Source: Rhodoferax koreense
GTDB taxonomy: Bacteria; Pseudomonadota; Gammaproteobacteria; Burkholderiales; Burkholderiaceae_C
Assembly (NCBI RefSeq): GCF_001955695.1
Contig: NZ_CP019236.1
Location: forward strand, 5,456,001-5,520,000
Length of the DNA stretch: 64,000 nt
Reading direction: 5' to 3'
Positions 8,661 through 16,841 of this stretch are shown here, in pieces. Positions within the stretch are counted from its first letter, which is position 1. Every line of letters starts with the position of its first letter. The notes under the pieces are model-generated. The model saw only the letters and a program-made list of their open reading frames with translations, was not told the DNA's origin and did not search any database. A program made the position numbers and the translations under genes.

Positions 8661-9500
8661 TCAAAGAGGGTCGGGAGACGCCAGTTCGGGTGCCACGACC
8701 GGGAACACGTCCGGCGACAGGACAGCCGCCTTCAGTTCTATCGAATACGGATGCTGCGGATGATCGAGCGTGGCGCGTGCCTCGCCAGCCTCCACCACCA
8801 CGCCGCGTCGCATGATGACGACGCGGTCGCTGATGCTGTACGCCGTGGCCAGGTCATGCGTGATGTAGATGATCGACACGCCGAGCTCGTCGCGCAGCTT
8901 CCTGAAAAGATCGACGATGGCGGTGCGCAAGGACGCGTCGACCATCGACACCGGCTCGTCGGCCACCAGCAGCGAAGGGGACCCGATCAGCGCGCGCGCG
9001 ATGGCCACGCGTTGCAGCTGGCCACCCGACATCTCGTGCGGAAAGCGGCCCTTGACTTCGGCAAGCGACAGGCCCACCTTGCGCAATGCGGCGTCGCTGG
9101 CCGCAGCGGCCGCCTCGTCGGTGCGCGCATCGGCGAAGTGACGCGCCGTCGAGAGCAGATAACGATCGAGCCGGGTCAACGGATTGAACGCCTCGAACGG
9201 GTTCTGGAAGATGGGCTGAACCTGCCGCATGAAGTCCATGCGCTGTTTGCGATTTCGGACCCGCGCCAGGTCGAAGTCCTTGAAGCGGATCAGGCCGCTG
9301 GTGGCGCGCACCGTGCCGAGAATCATGCGGGCCAGCGTGGTCTTGCCACTGCCCGACTCCCCGATGATGGCCAGGATTTCGGGCCCGTTGGCGCCGACTT
9401 CGAAGCTCACGTCGTCGACGGCACGCGCGCTGCGGCCGAACAGGCCACCCTTGGAATAGCTGCGCACCACGTTGCGCAACTCGAGCAGGGCCGCCGTCAC
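8661..9500 (-). CDS. Peptide/oligosaccharide ABC importer ATPase, second subunit (DppF/OppF type)
   Basis: A 279-residue ATPase with Walker A GESGSGKT, signature MSGGQLQRVAIARAL and Walker B LLVADEPVSMVD. It pairs with the neighbouring DppD-type subunit to drive import. The start is a GTG at 9500 that overlaps the upstream stop by 4 bp (GTGA); coding character is lost upstream of it. It is shorter at the C-terminus than typical OppF proteins and lacks the Cys-containing extension present in its partner. The downstream neighbour is the arabinofuranosidase, so the cargo is probably an arabino-oligosaccharide. Confidence 0.88.
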   Translation of the reverse strand: MTAALLELRNVVRSYSKGGLFGRSARAVDDVSFEVGANGPEILAIIGESGSGKTTLARMILGTVRATSGLIRFKDFDLARVRNRKQRMDFMRQVQPIFQNPFEAFNPLTRLDRYLLSTARHFADARTDEAAAAASDAALRKVGLSLAEVKGRFPHEMSGGQLQRVAIARALIGSPSLLVADEPVSMVDASLRTAIVDLFRKLRDELGVSIIYITHDLATAYSISDRVVIMRRGVVVEAGEARATLDHPQHPYSIELKAAVLSPDVFPVVAPELASPDPL

Positions 9501-10528
9501 GCGGCCACCTCCACCGGCTCGGCAACCGCAACCGGATTCACCGCGAAACAGGCCACCCGATGCCCCGGCGCGACTTCGGCAAAGGCCGGCACCTGCTGCT
9601 GGCAGATGTCCATGGCCAGCGGGCAGCGCGGATGGAACCGGCAGCCCTTGGGCGGGTCGGCCAGATTGGGCGGCGCACCTTCGAGCGCCTTGATCGCGAC
9701 CGTGCTGCCGATGCGCGGCAGGCTTGCGATCAGGTGTGTGGTGTACGGGTGGCGCGGGTGGTTGAAGATGTCCCGGGTGGCGCCTTCTTCGATCAGGCGT
9801 CCGGCGTACATCACGCCGAGACGGTCGCACAAGTGCGCGTGCACCGCCATGTCGTGGGTGACGAAGATCATCGAGGTCTTGAGCTCGCGCTGCACCTCGC
9901 GGATCATGCCGAGCACGCCCTTCTGAACGATGACGTCGAGGGCCGTGGTGGGCTCGTCGGCGATGATGAGTTCGGGCTTGCACACCGTTGCCAGTGCGAT
10001 CGCCAGGCGCTGGCGCATGCCGCCCGAGAGCTCATGCGGGAAGGCTTCCAGCACTTCCGGGCCGAGGTGCACGCGGCCGAGGTGGTGGCGCACCAGCGCC
10101 ATGAATTCGGGCATCGGTTTGTGGATGTGCCGGTAGGCGAAGTCGACGAAGGAATGCTTCACGCGGCGCACCGGGTTCAGCACGCCCATCGAGCCCTGCA
10201 TCACGTAAGACAGATGCTTCCACCGGATCGCGTCGAGGGCCTCGGGTGTGGACTGGTACAGGTCCATCTCGCGCCCGCCGAAGTTGAAGACGACATGGCC
10301 GCCCTGGACCTTGAGCGGCGGGCGGATCGCGCCTGCGATCGTCTTGATCAGCGTGCTCTTGCCGCAGCTCGATTCGCCGGCCAGGCCGTAGATCTCGTTG
10401 GGCATCACTTTGAGGCTGACGTCGTCGACCGCGCGCACGTCGCGCTGCACGCCGAACTGGTGCGTCTGGTAGTAGGCGCGCAGGCGGCTGACTTCGACCA
10501 CCGGCCTGGCTTGCGAAACGGTCGTCAT
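9497..10528 (-). CDS. Peptide/oligosaccharide ABC importer ATPase, first subunit (DppD/OppD type)
   Basis: A 343-residue ATPase. Walker A reads GESSCGKST, an unusual Ser-Cys variant of the usual GESGSGKST that still keeps the Gly-Lys-Ser. The signature is LSGGMRQRLAIALA and the Walker B region LIIADEPTTALD. The C-terminal oligopeptide-transporter extension is present, with GCRFHPRCPLAMDIC, which binds an Fe-S cluster in some homologues. Start ATG at 10528 overlaps the permease stop (ATGA); the stop overlaps the next ATPase start by 4 bp, so the pair is translationally coupled. Confidence 0.88.
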   Translation of the reverse strand: MTTVSQARPVVEVSRLRAYYQTHQFGVQRDVRAVDDVSLKVMPNEIYGLAGESSCGKSTLIKTIAGAIRPPLKVQGGHVVFNFGGREMDLYQSTPEALDAIRWKHLSYVMQGSMGVLNPVRRVKHSFVDFAYRHIHKPMPEFMALVRHHLGRVHLGPEVLEAFPHELSGGMRQRLAIALATVCKPELIIADEPTTALDVIVQKGVLGMIREVQRELKTSMIFVTHDMAVHAHLCDRLGVMYAGRLIEEGATRDIFNHPRHPYTTHLIASLPRIGSTVAIKALEGAPPNLADPPKGCRFHPRCPLAMDICQQQVPAFAEVAPGHRVACFAVNPVAVAEPVEVAA

Positions 10529-11382
10529 TCCTTCCCCCTTCCGAGACGGCTGCGCGGGTCGATGAATTCGTTCATCGAGACGGCCAGCAGGAACAGGCCG
10601 AGGAAGGTCATGATGACCAAGGCCACCGGAAAGGCGATCCACCACCACACGCCGGCCACCATCGCGGTGTGCTGGTTGGCCCAGTAGATCATCGAACCGA
10701 TGGTCGGCGTGTTGATGTCGGTGAACCCGAGCACCGACAGCGTGACCTCCAGGCCGATCGACCAGTTGATGTTGTTCATCGTGGTCGAAAACACGATCGG
10801 CAAGACGTACGGCAAATGCTCCTTCACCAGGATCTGCGGCACGCTCATGCCCGAGAAAATGCTGGTCTCCGTGAACTCGCGCGTGCGCAGGCTCATGGCC
10901 ACGGAGCGGATCAGGCGCGCGTCGTAAGCCCAACCCAGGCACGCCATCACACCAGCCAACGCCACCCATGACATCTTGTCGCGCATCACGAAATAGAACA
11001 GCACCAGGATCGGGAACAGCGGGATCACGATGAAGGTGTCGTTGATGGACATCAGCAAGCGGTCGACCCAGCCGCCCGCATAACCCGCGACGAGACCGAT
11101 GACCAGCGACAGCACCCGGCTGATCAGCGCGACCAGCAGGCCGAAGGCCAGCGTGTTGCGGATGGCGAAGGTCAGCATCCAGAAAACGTCCTGCCCGCGC
11201 GAGGTGGTGCCCAGAACGTGTGGCCAGCCGGGTGGCATGTCCGGCGGCACCACATAGCTGTCGAGCGGGTTGTAGGGCGACACGAACGACAGCGCCGCGA
11301 TCGACAGCACGAAGCCAAGCAGAAATACGCCCCCGGCGAAGCCCCGGTTGTGCCGCAATAAGTCACGCAGAATCTTCAGCAT
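10525..11382 (-). CDS. ABC importer permease (DppC/OppC type)
   Basis: A 285-residue inner-membrane protein with an N-terminal OppC-type helix, a periplasmic loop with the family phrase LGTTSRGQDVFWML, and five further membrane helices. The cytoplasmic coupling loop is seen near EFTETSIFSGMSVPQILVKE. It dimerises with the DppB-type permease encoded just upstream (4 nt apart) to make the channel. The start is the ATG at 11382. Confidence 0.9.
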   Translation of the reverse strand: MLKILRDLLRHNRGFAGGVFLLGFVLSIAALSFVSPYNPLDSYVVPPDMPPGWPHVLGTTSRGQDVFWMLTFAIRNTLAFGLLVALISRVLSLVIGLVAGYAGGWVDRLLMSINDTFIVIPLFPILVLFYFVMRDKMSWVALAGVMACLGWAYDARLIRSVAMSLRTREFTETSIFSGMSVPQILVKEHLPYVLPIVFSTTMNNINWSIGLEVTLSVLGFTDINTPTIGSMIYWANQHTAMVAGVWWWIAFPVALVIMTFLGLFLLAVSMNEFIDPRSRLGRGKE

Positions 11383-11386
11383 AGGG

Positions 11387-12391
11387 TCACGCCAGTTTCA
11401 CCCGTGGATCAAGCAGCGGATACAACATGTCGATCAGCAATACGGCGGCCGACACCGCGACGATCGAGACCGACGTCAGCCCGAGCACGAGGCTGTAGTC
11501 GCCGGCATGCACGGCGTCGATCATCAACGCGCCGATGCCGGGGTAGCCGAAAACCTGCTCGGTGATGATGGCGCCGTTGAAAATGCCACCGAGCGACATC
11601 GCGAGGCCGGTGACCTGCGGCACCAGCGCATTGCGCATCACGTACGAGCGCAGGATGCGGCTCTTCGCCACGCCGCCGAGTTCGGCATACACCACGTAGT
11701 CCTCGCTGACGATGTTCGACACCAGCGAGCGCATGCCCATGAACCAGCCGCCCAGCCCGACCATGACCAGCGAGAGCACCGGCAATACCGAGTGCTTGAC
11801 CACGCTGACCACGAAGTCGAAATTCCAGCCGCGCGCCATGTTCATCTGCGCGCCGCCCGTGATGGGCAGCACCGGCCAGACGTAGCCGAACACGATCAGC
11901 AGCAGAAGCGCCACGATGTAGTAAGGGATGGGATGAAACCCCATCACCAGCAGGCCGGTGACGTTCAGCGTGCGGTTGTTGTGCAGATAGCCGGCCAGGC
12001 CACCCAGCAGATTCCCGAGGACCCAGGTGATCGCGGTCGATACCAGCAGCAGCCCGACCGTCCAGGGCAGGGCGCGCCAGATCAAAGTCGACACCGGCGT
12101 GGGAAATGCCGAAAGCGACGGCCCGAAGTCGAGCACCACCACGCGTTTCCAGAAGCCGACATACTGCTCCCAGATGCCGCCCTGCAGTCCATACAGCTCG
12201 CGCAGCGATTCGCGCATCATGGCAATCGCCTCCGGACTGGTGCTGCCGAAGGACGTGGCTGCCGCAATGGACTGCTCGACCGGATCGATGGGTGTCGCAT
12301 GGGTCACCACGAAGGCGACGTTCATGCCGATGAACATCACGAGCACGAACTGTCCAAACCTGCGTAGCAGGTACGCTGCGTAACTCTTCAT
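11387..12391 (-). CDS. ABC importer permease (DppB/OppB type)
   Basis: A 334-residue inner-membrane protein starting MKSYAAYLLRRFGQFVLVMF, the typical first helix of OppB-family permeases (R-R followed by a hydrophobic stretch). It has about six membrane segments and a large periplasmic loop after the first. It partners the DppC-type subunit. Encoded 18 nt after the binding protein and 4 nt before dppC, it is the second gene of the transport operon. Confidence 0.9.
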   Translation of the reverse strand: MKSYAAYLLRRFGQFVLVMFIGMNVAFVVTHATPIDPVEQSIAAATSFGSTSPEAIAMMRESLRELYGLQGGIWEQYVGFWKRVVVLDFGPSLSAFPTPVSTLIWRALPWTVGLLLVSTAITWVLGNLLGGLAGYLHNNRTLNVTGLLVMGFHPIPYYIVALLLLIVFGYVWPVLPITGGAQMNMARGWNFDFVVSVVKHSVLPVLSLVMVGLGGWFMGMRSLVSNIVSEDYVVYAELGGVAKSRILRSYVMRNALVPQVTGLAMSLGGIFNGAIITEQVFGYPGIGALMIDAVHAGDYSLVLGLTSVSIVAVSAAVLLIDMLYPLLDPRVKLA

Positions 12392-12409
12392 GGGATGGCC
12401 TGCTGCCGC

Positions 12410-14305
12410 TTACTGCTTTGGCTTGAGCTTGACCATCATGTACTTGGTGTTGCCCCAGTTGGGTACTGGATCGGTATAGGGCGCGGTGACGGCATTGGGA
12501 TAACCCGTCCAGTAGGTGTCGTCCATCACCGTGAACACGTTGTAGGCCATCAGCGGAATCGAGGGCATGTCGCGCACCGCCAGCTTGACGTATTCGCGGC
12601 CAAGTTCCACGCCGCGCGGATCGTCGAAGCCGACCGTGCGGATTTCTTCGATGACCTTGTCGAGTTCGGGGCTCGACCAGCGTTGCCAGTTGCGCGGCGG
12701 CTGCGGTTGGCCAGGTGCCGCGACGAACTGCGAATGCCAGCTGTCCAGGAAGAACGAAAGGTCGGGGTGACCACCCCAGGTTTCCACGCTCCAGCTGATG
12801 ATCGCGTCGAAGTCCCCGGCGGCACGGCGGTCGTTCAGCGTGCCCTGCGCCACGGTGATGGCGGCGTCGATGCCGAACTGCCGCCACTGCTGCGCCACCA
12901 TCGAGCCTGCGCGTGTCATCACCGGGCGGGCCTCGCCTTCGACGGTGATCTTGATGGTGAAAGGCTTGCCGTCCGGCGTCATCCACTGTGCCCCGACCTT
13001 CTTGAAGCCGGCGCGCTCGAGCAGCTCCGCGGCCGCCACCGGGTCAGGCTTCCACCAGCCCATGCCGAAGCCCTTGGCGATGTCGGCCGGCGTGCTCGGG
13101 ATCTGATCCTTGAGCGACGGCCGCAGCATCTCGGCGATCTGCTTGCCCACGCCGGGATCGTATGGCTTGATCTTGCGCTTGCCGGTGTCGATTTCGAAGG
13201 TCTTGAGCCACGACTCCATCGGTATGTGGTAATTCTCGGGGTGCGAGCCGGTCGGCGGCACACCGATCGCCGAGATGCTCGCAGCACCTCGGTACGACGC
13301 CATCGACACCGCCTTGATGTCGACGAGAAGCGCCAGCGCCCAGCGCACGTCGCGGTTCTTCAACAGTTCGTTCTGGTTGTTGAAGATCACCGCCGCCAAG
13401 GTGGGATCAGGATGCGCGTACGGAAAGGTATTGAACCAGCCGTGCGAGAACTTCGCCTGCTTGGCCATGGTGAACATGCCCTCGGGCGAGGTGTCGTGAA
13501 TGATGTCGAGCTGGTGGTTCATCTGCGCAATGACGCGCTTGTCCGGTGGGCCGGCATCGACATAGGCGACGTACTTCGGCCCCGGTTCGCCGAACCGCGC
13601 GAGCGTCGTGCGCTTCCAGTCTTCGCGCTTTTGCCAGATGAACCACTTGCCGTTCGGATCGAAGCTGTTGAGCGTGTACGAACCCAGCGACACCGGCGGA
13701 TTGAAAGCGAACTTCTGCGGATCGCCGGCCTTCTCGAAGATGTGCTTGGGCATCATCCACATCGCGTTCCAGCGCACCGTGAAGAGCGCGTGAAAGCGCG
13801 AGTTCGGCTTCTTCAGCTTGAACACCGCGGTGTAAGGGTCAGGCGCGGTGATGCTGGCCACGTTGATCTGGATCGGCGCGCTCCAGCGCAGACCCTTGGT
13901 GTTCATGTGCGTCTCCACCGTGTACAACACGTCGGCAGAGGTGAACTCCACGCCATCGCTCCAGAAGATGCCCTTGCGCAGCTTCACCGTCATCTCGGTG
14001 AAATCCGCGTTGTAGATCGGCTTGTCCGACGCAAGCGAGTTGTCCCACACGCCATCGATGCCCTTGTTCGGATCGATGTACCAGAAGGTGTCCGTCGCGA
14101 GCTGGTGCAGGCCGTTCGATTGCCCGCCCGCGTTGATGGCCCAGATGTTGAACCAGCCGGCGTTCTTGATCGTGCCCTCCGGGTTCTCGATGATCAGCGT
14201 CTCCTTGCGGGGGACGTTGGAGATCAGCTCCTGGGAATGGGCGCCGCCGAACATCTGCAACGCCGCGGCTGCCGCGAGCAGTGCGTTCTTCAAAATGCTT
14301 CTCAT
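12410..14305 (-). CDS. Extracellular solute-binding protein, family 5
   Basis: A 631-residue periplasmic binding protein with a signal peptide (MRSILKNALLAAAAALQMFGGAHSQ region, cut near Ser-Gln). Family 5 proteins bind peptides, nickel or oligosaccharides. The long mature chain and the arabinofuranosidase in the operon favour an oligosaccharide. The start at 14305 is fixed by the signal peptide and a strong AAGGAG 9 nt upstream; the frame is open upstream but without coding character. First structural gene of the operon after a long leader. Confidence 0.88.
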   Translation of the reverse strand: MRSILKNALLAAAAALQMFGGAHSQELISNVPRKETLIIENPEGTIKNAGWFNIWAINAGGQSNGLHQLATDTFWYIDPNKGIDGVWDNSLASDKPIYNADFTEMTVKLRKGIFWSDGVEFTSADVLYTVETHMNTKGLRWSAPIQINVASITAPDPYTAVFKLKKPNSRFHALFTVRWNAMWMMPKHIFEKAGDPQKFAFNPPVSLGSYTLNSFDPNGKWFIWQKREDWKRTTLARFGEPGPKYVAYVDAGPPDKRVIAQMNHQLDIIHDTSPEGMFTMAKQAKFSHGWFNTFPYAHPDPTLAAVIFNNQNELLKNRDVRWALALLVDIKAVSMASYRGAASISAIGVPPTGSHPENYHIPMESWLKTFEIDTGKRKIKPYDPGVGKQIAEMLRPSLKDQIPSTPADIAKGFGMGWWKPDPVAAAELLERAGFKKVGAQWMTPDGKPFTIKITVEGEARPVMTRAGSMVAQQWRQFGIDAAITVAQGTLNDRRAAGDFDAIISWSVETWGGHPDLSFFLDSWHSQFVAAPGQPQPPRNWQRWSSPELDKVIEEIRTVGFDDPRGVELGREYVKLAVRDMPSIPLMAYNVFTVMDDTYWTGYPNAVTAPYTDPVPNWGNTKYMMVKLKPKQ

Positions 14306-14980
14306 CGACTTTGTCTCCTTGTATTTTTCGGATCGCTCAAACTTCAGTGGTGCGGCCGTGGACAAGCCGCATGACGACTGAACGGGATGACGCTCCGCCG
14401 CGCGGCCTCTGTTTCGGGGAGCCGACGCAAACGACGTCACAGCGCGCGCGGTGGTTGCCTCCTTGTTCTGCCGCATCGCGAATGGTGGCACTGACGCATG
14501 TCGCTTTCATCCGGCTGGCACGCGCAGCACGGTGATGAGTCCATTTTTTCTTGCCGGGATCGATGTGGCCACACCCAGCCTTGAGACGCCTGCGACTGCC
14601 GAGATTCAAACGCCCGGCGCGCGCTGTGTCGAAGCCGGAAATGCGCGCCCTGCTGGCCTGCAGGTGCCGGTCGGCCGAGTTGGACACCATCGCCTGAACC
14701 CCACAGCCTCGGCGCAACGACTTCGCGATGGCTGTGTAAGTTGTTCATTCAAGATGGTGCTGTAGGAGGTGGGACAGGTCGTCACCACGTATCACTGCAT
14801 TCGGCCTTGTAGTCATACTATAAAAAAACAAGACGTCGGCCATATAGGGAAAGCACTACTTCTGAGGTAACTAAGGACTTACTTATTGCAAGGTCCCACG
14901 GCGGACTCAGACATCCATTTTTTTCGCGCCCGGCACGTGGCGCGTTGCCCGATTTCCTGCGACGGCAGCGGACGGCCCCG
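14306..14980. other. Long intergenic/leader region between GntR regulator and binding-protein gene
   Basis: These 675 bases hold no gene I can support. At 14810-14820 there is a GntR-type operator overlapping a -10-like TATAGT. The 500 bases between that site and the binding-protein start would be an unusually long leader if that is the promoter. I see no riboswitch or attenuator that I can name in it. Confidence 0.55.
14810..14824 (-). promoter_or_regulatory. GntR/FadR-type operator 1, TAGTCATACTA, with overlapping -10
   Basis: TAGT-CAT-ACTA is a perfect palindrome of the T-N-G-T-NNN-A-C-N-A form bound by FadR-subfamily GntR regulators. The 15-base string TAGTCATACTATAAA is identical to the one at 15769-15783. 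On the minus strand TATAGT within it could act as the -10 box of the transport operon, so repressor and polymerase would compete. Confidence 0.65.
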
Positions 14981-15733
14981 CTAGATGTCGCTCTCGATCA
15001 CATCGTTCAAGTCGTCCTGAGTGCCCTTGAGCTGGACCAGGGTGGCCTGACGCGCGGCCAGCGCATCATGATTGAGCAAAGCCGTGAGGATGGCCTTGTG
15101 CCTGGGCAGCGACAGCGCATGCGTGTTCGGGTGCTGGCTGCTGAGCTTGATCGATTCACGCAGTGCCAACGACAGCATGTTGCCGATGTAGGCGATCAAC
15201 TCGTTGCCGGTGGCCTCCGCAATCAAGCGGTGGAACGCGAGATCGGGCTCCAGCAGCGCCTCGGGGGTGGTGGCCGCCTCCATCTGCTCGTAGGCGCGCG
15301 AGATCGCCTGCAAGGAAGAGGCACTGGCCACGCGCGCGGCCAAGCCCGCTGCCGCAGGCTCGAAGATGCGCCGGACCTCCAGGAGCTTGCCGACGAACTC
15401 ATGGCGCGGTTTCGATTGGATGAACCAATACAGGACATCCGGGTCCAGCAGATGCCAGTCGGACTGTGGCCGCACGATGACGCCAGAGCGCTGCCTGGAC
15501 TTGACCAGCCCCTTGGCCACGAGCACACGCTTGGCCTCGCGCAACACCGGTCGGCTCACCTTGTACTGGGCGCAGAGCAGCGCTTCGGCAGGGAGTTTGT
15601 CGCCGGGCCTGCACGCCCCCGAGACGATCTGCACCCCGAGTTCCCGCACGATGCGCGCATGCTGGCTCTTGCGCTCGGCCGGTTGCGGTTGCCGGTAACT
15701 GATGAGCTCGACGCCATTGCCTGTCGCAAACAT
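14981..15733 (-). CDS. GntR-family regulator, FadR subfamily (FCD domain)
   Basis: A 250-residue repressor-type protein. The N-terminal winged helix (about residues 25-90) shows GDKLPAEALLCAQYKVSRPVLREA, and the C-terminal FCD ligand-binding domain has D-x-x-FH-x-x-I (DLAFHRLIAEATGNELI). Regulators of this type control sugar-acid and sugar genes. The gene lies upstream of the ABC/arabinofuranosidase operon in the same direction. A perfect operator lies in its own promoter and a second before the operon, so autoregulation plus operon control is likely. ATG at 15733 is chosen over the GTG at 15736 because AGGGGG then sits 5 nt away. Confidence 0.88.
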   Translation of the reverse strand: MFATGNGVELISYRQPQPAERKSQHARIVRELGVQIVSGACRPGDKLPAEALLCAQYKVSRPVLREAKRVLVAKGLVKSRQRSGVIVRPQSDWHLLDPDVLYWFIQSKPRHEFVGKLLEVRRIFEPAAAGLAARVASASSLQAISRAYEQMEAATTPEALLEPDLAFHRLIAEATGNELIAYIGNMLSLALRESIKLSSQHPNTHALSLPRHKAILTALLNHDALAARQATLVQLKGTQDDLNDVIESDI

Positions 15734-15768
15734 CACGACCCCCTCGCTTTGTGAAGCATGACCCTATT

Positions 15769-15783
15769 TAGTCATACTATAAA
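15769..15783 (-). promoter_or_regulatory. GntR/FadR-type operator 2 in the regulator's promoter
   Basis: Second identical copy of TAGTCATACTATAAA, in the same orientation relative to the downstream gene as operator 1. It lies 36-50 bp upstream of the regulator start and about 130 bp upstream of the divergent lyase gene, so it may also affect that gene. Confidence 0.65.
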
Positions 15784-15908
15784 TGATCAACCAGCCGATT
15801 ATTGGTTGTGACGTTTCGGCGATAAAACGAAGCAGGATGTCATTGGCGACAAGAATGAACCAATCCGCACCGCGGCGCCGGATAGGCGCCATCGGTCAGA
15901 ATCCCGGG

Positions 15909-16841
15909 ATGACAACTCCCGACATTCTCGTCAGCGAGGTCGGCCCGCGCGACGGCCTGCAATCGGTGAAGGCCACCATGCCGACCGCCGACAAACTGCG
16001 CTGGATCGATGCGCTGCACCGCGCCGGAATCCGCGAGATCGAGGTCGCCTCTTTCGTGCCGGCGCGCCTGCTGCCGCAGATGGCCGATGCCGCCGAGGTG
16101 GTGCGCCATGCCGTCACCCTGCCGGGCCTCACCGTGATGGCGCTGGTGCCGAACCGGCGCGGCGCCGAGGCCGCGCTTGCGTCCGGCGTGCACAAGCTCA
16201 CCATGCCGGTCTCGGCCAGCGCCGCGCATTCGCTGGCCAACGTCCGCAAGACGCGCGAGGAGATGATCGACGAAGTGCGCGCCATCGCCGAGTTGCGCCG
16301 CGACCTCGCACCACACGTCAAGCTGGAAGCCGGCATCTCCACCGCCTTCGGCTGCACGCTGCAGGGCGATGTGCCCGAGGACGAGGTGATCTGGCTCGCC
16401 GCGCAATGCGTGGCCGCGGGCGCCGACGAAGCCGGCCTGTCCGACACCGTGGGCTACGCCAACCCGGCCCAGGTGCGCCGGCTGTTCCGCCGCCTGCGCG
16501 CGGAGCTCGGCGACCGGGCCGGCGCGGCCCACATGCACAACACACGCGGCCTGGGCCTGGCCAATTGCCTCGCGGCTATCGAGGAAGGCGTGCGCACCTT
16601 CGACGCCTCGCTCGGTGGCCTGGGCGGCTGCCCGTACGCGCCTGGCGCCTCGGGCAATGTCGTGACCGAAGACCTGGTGTTCATGTTCGAGGCCATGGGG
16701 ATTTCCACCGGCATCGATCTTGAAAAGCTCCTCGCCGCGCGTGCGCCATTGATGGCCGGCCTGCCCGGCGAACCGGTCTATGGCATGACGCCCGAAGCCG
16801 GCCTGCCCAAAGGATTCGTTCAAGGAAAAACCCATGTCTGA
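15909..16841 (+). CDS. Hydroxymethylglutaryl-CoA lyase family protein
   Basis: A 310-residue TIM-barrel lyase of the HMGL-like family, which splits 3-hydroxy-3-methylglutaryl-CoA or related acyl-CoAs into acetyl-CoA and a keto acid. The N-terminal SEVGPRDGLQ carries the metal/catalytic Arg-Asp. The C-terminal GGLGGCPYAPGASGN holds the active-site Cys and matches true HMG-CoA lyases closely. The start at 15909 matches the family N-terminus; a CAGAAT hexamer ends 6 nt before it. The gene overlaps the CoA-transferase by 8 bp, so the two act together. Leucine catabolism is possible, but the CoA-transferase partner suggests another branched acyl-CoA. Confidence 0.87.
   Translation: MTTPDILVSEVGPRDGLQSVKATMPTADKLRWIDALHRAGIREIEVASFVPARLLPQMADAAEVVRHAVTLPGLTVMALVPNRRGAEAALASGVHKLTMPVSASAAHSLANVRKTREEMIDEVRAIAELRRDLAPHVKLEAGISTAFGCTLQGDVPEDEVIWLAAQCVAAGADEAGLSDTVGYANPAQVRRLFRRLRAELGDRAGAAHMHNTRGLGLANCLAAIEEGVRTFDASLGGLGGCPYAPGASGNVVTEDLVFMFEAMGISTGIDLEKLLAARAPLMAGLPGEPVYGMTPEAGLPKGFVQGKTHV

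Noticed and set aside
6920..8815. 631-codon plus-strand ORF opposite the arabinofuranosidase
   Set aside because: Antisense shadow of the GH51 gene, whose catalytic motifs are intact.
14337..14765. Short ORFs on both strands in the leader before the binding-protein gene
   Set aside because: No ribosome-binding sites, no protein-like composition, mutually overlapping; treated as non-coding.
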